Source: Climacteris rufus
Taxonomy: Eukaryota; Chordata; Aves; Passeriformes; Climacteridae
Assembly: GCA_013398175.1 (NCBI GenBank)
Contig: VZRZ01000460.1
Coordinates: 599,831-663,830, forward strand
Length of the DNA stretch: 64,000 bases
Reading direction: 5' to 3'
In this document: piece by piece, positions 60,601 through 64,000 of the stretch
How positions within the stretch are numbered: position 1 is the first letter of the stretch
Layout of the letters: every line of letters starts with the position of its first letter
Position numbers and translations under genes: made by a program
The notes under the pieces: model-generated
What the model saw: only the letters and a program-made list of their open reading frames with translations
What the model was told of the DNA's origin: nothing
The model's database searches: none

Positions 60601-63499
60601 CCAGGAGTCCAATGAGGGCAGGGCATGGTGGCACCCAGCTTTTGCTGTCACTGCATTGAGGTGGCCGTCTCACCTGCATGGGGTTGCCACTCAGTAACAG
60701 GATATAATGACTAGTGACTCAACAGCGTTTAACATAGTCAGAACCAGTAAAAGGATGGGTGGTTTTGCATTGGCAGATGCCATGATGTGTAGCAATTCTG
60801 AAAGGAATACAACACCAGCTTCTGAGTGCAGTGGTCAAACATATTCTTGGCGTTCCTAGCTTTACCTGTGAAATCATGAACAAGATCATTTAAGTACAAA
60901 TACTGAAAAATTAATGATGCATGGGATTTAATTTGTTTTGAGCTTTGTAATTTTTAAATTTCAGGTATTTCTTTCCTATAAATCCTCTTTTTCCTAGGAC
61001 TCCTCCATCCTTGTGATGCATAACAGCTCCTATTATTATGCTTCTGTCTTTTCTGCAACAGTACCCTTCAAACGTGTCATCAGTCGGTCCACCCAGAAGA
61101 TCTGTGATTTGTCTGAACACTTAGCTCTGTATAAGTACAAATTATTCCTACTCTGGTGCCTCTTTATGAGCTGTCACTGTGAGAGAACTGTCATGAAAAA
61201 CTTGAGCTGAATGTGCTTGATTCAAAATCTGAAGGAGAGGACAAAGACCTTTTGCTTGAAATCTGCCTCTGTACTTTAAAGATGTGTACGTGACTGAGAG
61301 ACGGAAAGATGGGCTGGAGCTGTAAGACACACTACATAAAGTGGAAAACAGAAATATTAAAAGAAATAAGGGAAGTGAAGAAAGGTTACAAGGCCTGACT
61401 GAATAAATTAGAAGGAAATTCTGAGATGTGAGTTGGACATTATGGGAAAGAGGATGAGTTGCTTCTTGATGAATTGTAGTAGGGAAAAGAGACGATTGAG
61501 TAAAAGCTGAAATGGATGTCAGGGTCATAAGTCTAATAAGAAACACAAGCTCTCCAAAAGCCAAGAAGCCAGAGGAAAGAGAGGAAAGCTTTTTCACCAT
61601 TTCATCATATTCCCCGTAAGTTGGGTAAGCTATATATGTCACGGGCAAGTCCTCAGGTTGCTTTTAGTAAAACAAAAATTTACTGGTGATTTCTGGTCAG
61701 CAGACAAGAAATCTGCTAGTGTGTCCCTAGGTATAAAGTGTGAGGAAAACCTCTGAGTGTCTGTAGGCTATAATCTGTTGGCTTATCCAAGCATTATATG
61801 GCCTTTTTCACCATTTGCCAGTCACAAGCTTTTCTATATTTGCTGCCTGGGTAAATTTGCATTAACTTTGACTCCATCTTTGGCAGAAATACATGCTCTG
61901 CTGGGAGTGTCCCACTTGCATTTTTATAAAATCTGTTCAGCAGTACAAAAATGCATGGTATATTCTGTGGATTGAAGGAAAATCAGTTTTTTAATAATGA
62001 AAGTTTCTTTAGATTGTTGCAGAAAGTAGAAATAGAAATTACCTAAAATTTTTTCACTAAGTAAACACACTCAGGATTTTCTGGGACATGTTTTGGTTCC
62101 ATTAGTTTGTTGATGCACTGCTTACCATGTTTATTTGCCTGAAAAAGTGATTGAAATATTGGTAACTACGACATCCACTTGGCTCTTTCCTTTGAACCAA
62201 AACATGCTGCCAGTTTTCTTTCAGCCTTTTCTCTAATGGAATGGAAACAAAACAAGATGAGACACTTAAAAATCCCCACCCTCTCTGTGTTGACTGTTCA
62301 TTTTCAAGTGGGTTTTTACCCCAGACATAGACACATTTTTCTATTTAAATTATTTTAAACAGAAATATCCTAAATCAACAATAGCATTTTCCTTCTAAAT
62401 TCTTGCACCCTGTCTGTCTAAGCAAGTATGTGTGCTTTGAAAAATAGCATTCCTTCTCTAGCTAATGTTATTTCCCTCTTCAGGTCATTATTCTCCACTC
62501 ACCTGAAACTTTGACTGCCTAAAGGTGTTGTGCTCCCCAGCTGGAGGGGGGAGGGTCCTAAACCATCATACTATTTTAGCTGTGAATGCGTATTTATACA
62601 TTTTGTTAATGAACATTAAAGACAAAAGAAACACTCAACCTTGTTGTACTGCTTCATTTTGGGGAACAGGAATATAAAGACTACAAAAATCTCCTCTGCA
62701 GTTGTCATATGCTTTTGTAGCCTAAAATGTCATTTCTTTAGAAGCACACCTATGGTGTGCTGAGTAACTAAGGGTTTAAAACCAGATGCTAGTTTAGAGG
62801 ATTAAGCAAACATTGAGACTCTGTTAGTCCTGCCTATGATGTTTGATATCCAATGTGCATGTGGATGCTGGCACTGCTGCTTAAAAATTACTCCTTGCCA
62901 TATGATGAGTGTCAGCAAGGCAGCCATCAGTTTTATGCCTAAGCAGGCAGAGCTGGCAAACCATACAATGTTAGAATCATGTCACAAGAATAAATACATA
63001 GGAGAACAGAAAGTAAAGAAAATGTGCAAGTGCACAGTAGAAACAGGAAGATTTTCAAAAGTATGATTTTTCTCAACCGCTTCACTAGTAAATAAGAACA
63101 AGGTTAGACATAGGCCAATACATATAATTAAGTATTGATATGGATTCTGTCTGGTTTCATCACATCTTTCTGCACACTACATTTTTGGATGGAAATTTCA
63201 GGAACATTTTAATCCACTTCTTGAACACTCTCTGTGAAATTAGCTACACCTATTCCATGACATATTTTAGACTTGGCCAGAATTATATCCAGAAGGCTGC
63301 TTTAAAAGAAACTTTCATCACTTTATGTTCAGAGTAGGCTTTTCTGTCTTTTTATTGCAGTGTGTTATGATAAGCATTGCATTTGCCAAAGTGGCACCTC
63401 CTCCTGCACAGGAAAGGGACAAGCCAAACACTTAAAACACTAGAGCTGATCTGGAATTATGCCTCATTTCTTTCATGGATGTTGATTGTAGAAATGTCC

Positions 63500-63740
63500 T
63501 GTATTTTAAATAAAAATTAGGTCTGCAATTTGTCGTGTTCTTGTGGCTGCTCAGGAAGCCAATACAGACCCCGAGATTTCCCAGTCGCCAGACTCCTAAG
63601 AATTAAAGCTGCACATTTTCTCGTGCTAATGCATAGCTCCCTCTTTAAAAGCGGGCATAAGATAAAGGTAATGAATCTCAGTAGGTTTTCATGCAATGGA
63701 AATGATCATTATCAGTTTCTTTGTGATTGGAATATTTGAC
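63500..63740. promoter_or_regulatory. Candidate conserved non-coding block
   Basis: Non-repetitive sequence with CTAATGCAT (63628, POU/homeodomain-like), GATAAAGGTAATGA (63661), AAATGATCATTATCA (63700, near-palindromic) and several intact CpGs (tcgtgt, cccgag, gtcgcc, ctcgtg, gcggg) in an AT-rich, CpG-poor setting. CpG retention and site density suggest constraint. Not tested. Confidence 0.25.
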
Positions 63741-64000
63741 AGTCCTCCTTAAAAAAAAAAAAATAAAAAAAAAGAATCTCCTTTCCAGTATCCACAGTGT
63801 GTTTTCCAAAACAAACTAACACAAGGGCAAATGCATAGTAATATCATGCACAGTGTCATGTGTTGAAGCAAATATTATTAAAATACATTTAATTTTTTTT
63901 CTTTCATATGTCTTTTGCAATAGGACCTTTTGAACCTTAAGTCTTCAATTTTCTGATTGTGTTGCCTTAGGTTTTAACCCTTATATTTTTTCAAATTCTG
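63741..64000. other. A-rich tract and AT-rich edge of window
   Basis: An A-run of about 22 bases broken by one T lies at 63751-63773. Nothing else is recognised to the window end. Confidence 0.5.

Larger units (their letters stand above)
54106..63499. other. Single-copy AT-rich DNA with microsatellites, no gene seen
   Basis: No transposon words are recognised. A slightly GC-richer patch lies at 60530-60720, of unknown nature. Open frames up to 166 codons (61148-61648 minus) show no known domain. Poly-A/T runs are scattered. Confidence 0.45.

Noticed and set aside
61148..61648. 166-codon minus-strand frame as a gene
   Set aside because: Ser/Leu-rich composition without a domain or splice context. 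It is compatible with a purine-rich stretch read on the opposite strand.
1..64000. CRISPR array, operons, ribosome binding sites, replication origin, tRNA or rRNA genes
   Set aside because: No spaced identical repeats, cloverleaf or rRNA words were found. The sequence is vertebrate in character, so bacterial signals do not apply.

Overview
This window looks like AT-rich, intron-less intergenic DNA from a bird, most likely Neoaves; the species cannot be fixed from the sequence. Two signs support this. CR1 non-LTR retrotransposons are abundant and carry the typical 3' tail of short ATTCTGTG-type repeats. Several bird-type endogenous-retrovirus LTRs are also present, with TG...CA ends and 5- or 6-bp target duplications. 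I see no intact host protein-coding gene, rRNA, tRNA, operon or CRISPR. Almost every longer open frame is chance or lies inside a repeat.

Layout. 1-110 is a CR1 scrap. 1-21 kb is mostly single-copy AT-rich DNA with three LTRs: 1032-1899 with duplication GAGCAC, 4979-5499 with duplication GATATG, and 10679-11749 on the minus strand. A GC-raised stretch at 13.7-15.25 kb holds one exon-like segment. A homeodomain-site-rich block at 17.7-18.05 kb resembles a conserved enhancer. 21.8-29.45 kb is a dense repeat block. It starts with a 1.2-kb LTR (21798-23030, duplication GATAA). Next comes an old minus-strand CR1, split by a nearly full-length plus-strand CR1 (23891-28663), which is itself split by an LTR (about 25970-26437). 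This is a three-layer nest.

30170-30840 is a clean minus-strand LTR (duplication CTACTA). 33.3-36.37 kb is a second, more decayed CR1. 41844-42884 is a second member of the 21.8-kb LTR family. 44271-46136 is a minus-strand LTR of the same general type as 10679-11749, and a different plus-strand LTR (44749-45537, duplication TACTGC) is nested in it. Smaller CR1 pieces lie at 31.55, 46.46 and 49.17 kb, and two more LTRs at 49.66 and 53.65 kb. The last 10 kb is single-copy DNA with microsatellites and one enhancer-like block near 63.5-63.74 kb.

The only recognisable protein-coding remnants are CR1 ORF1 (coiled coil plus esterase-like part) and ORF2 (endonuclease plus reverse transcriptase). All copies are broken by frameshifts, stops, insertions or active-site changes, so none should be autonomous. 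Every LTR appears solo, with no gag, pol or env between paired LTRs. The main interest is the readable insertion history and a few structural oddities. I found no convincing new biological system.
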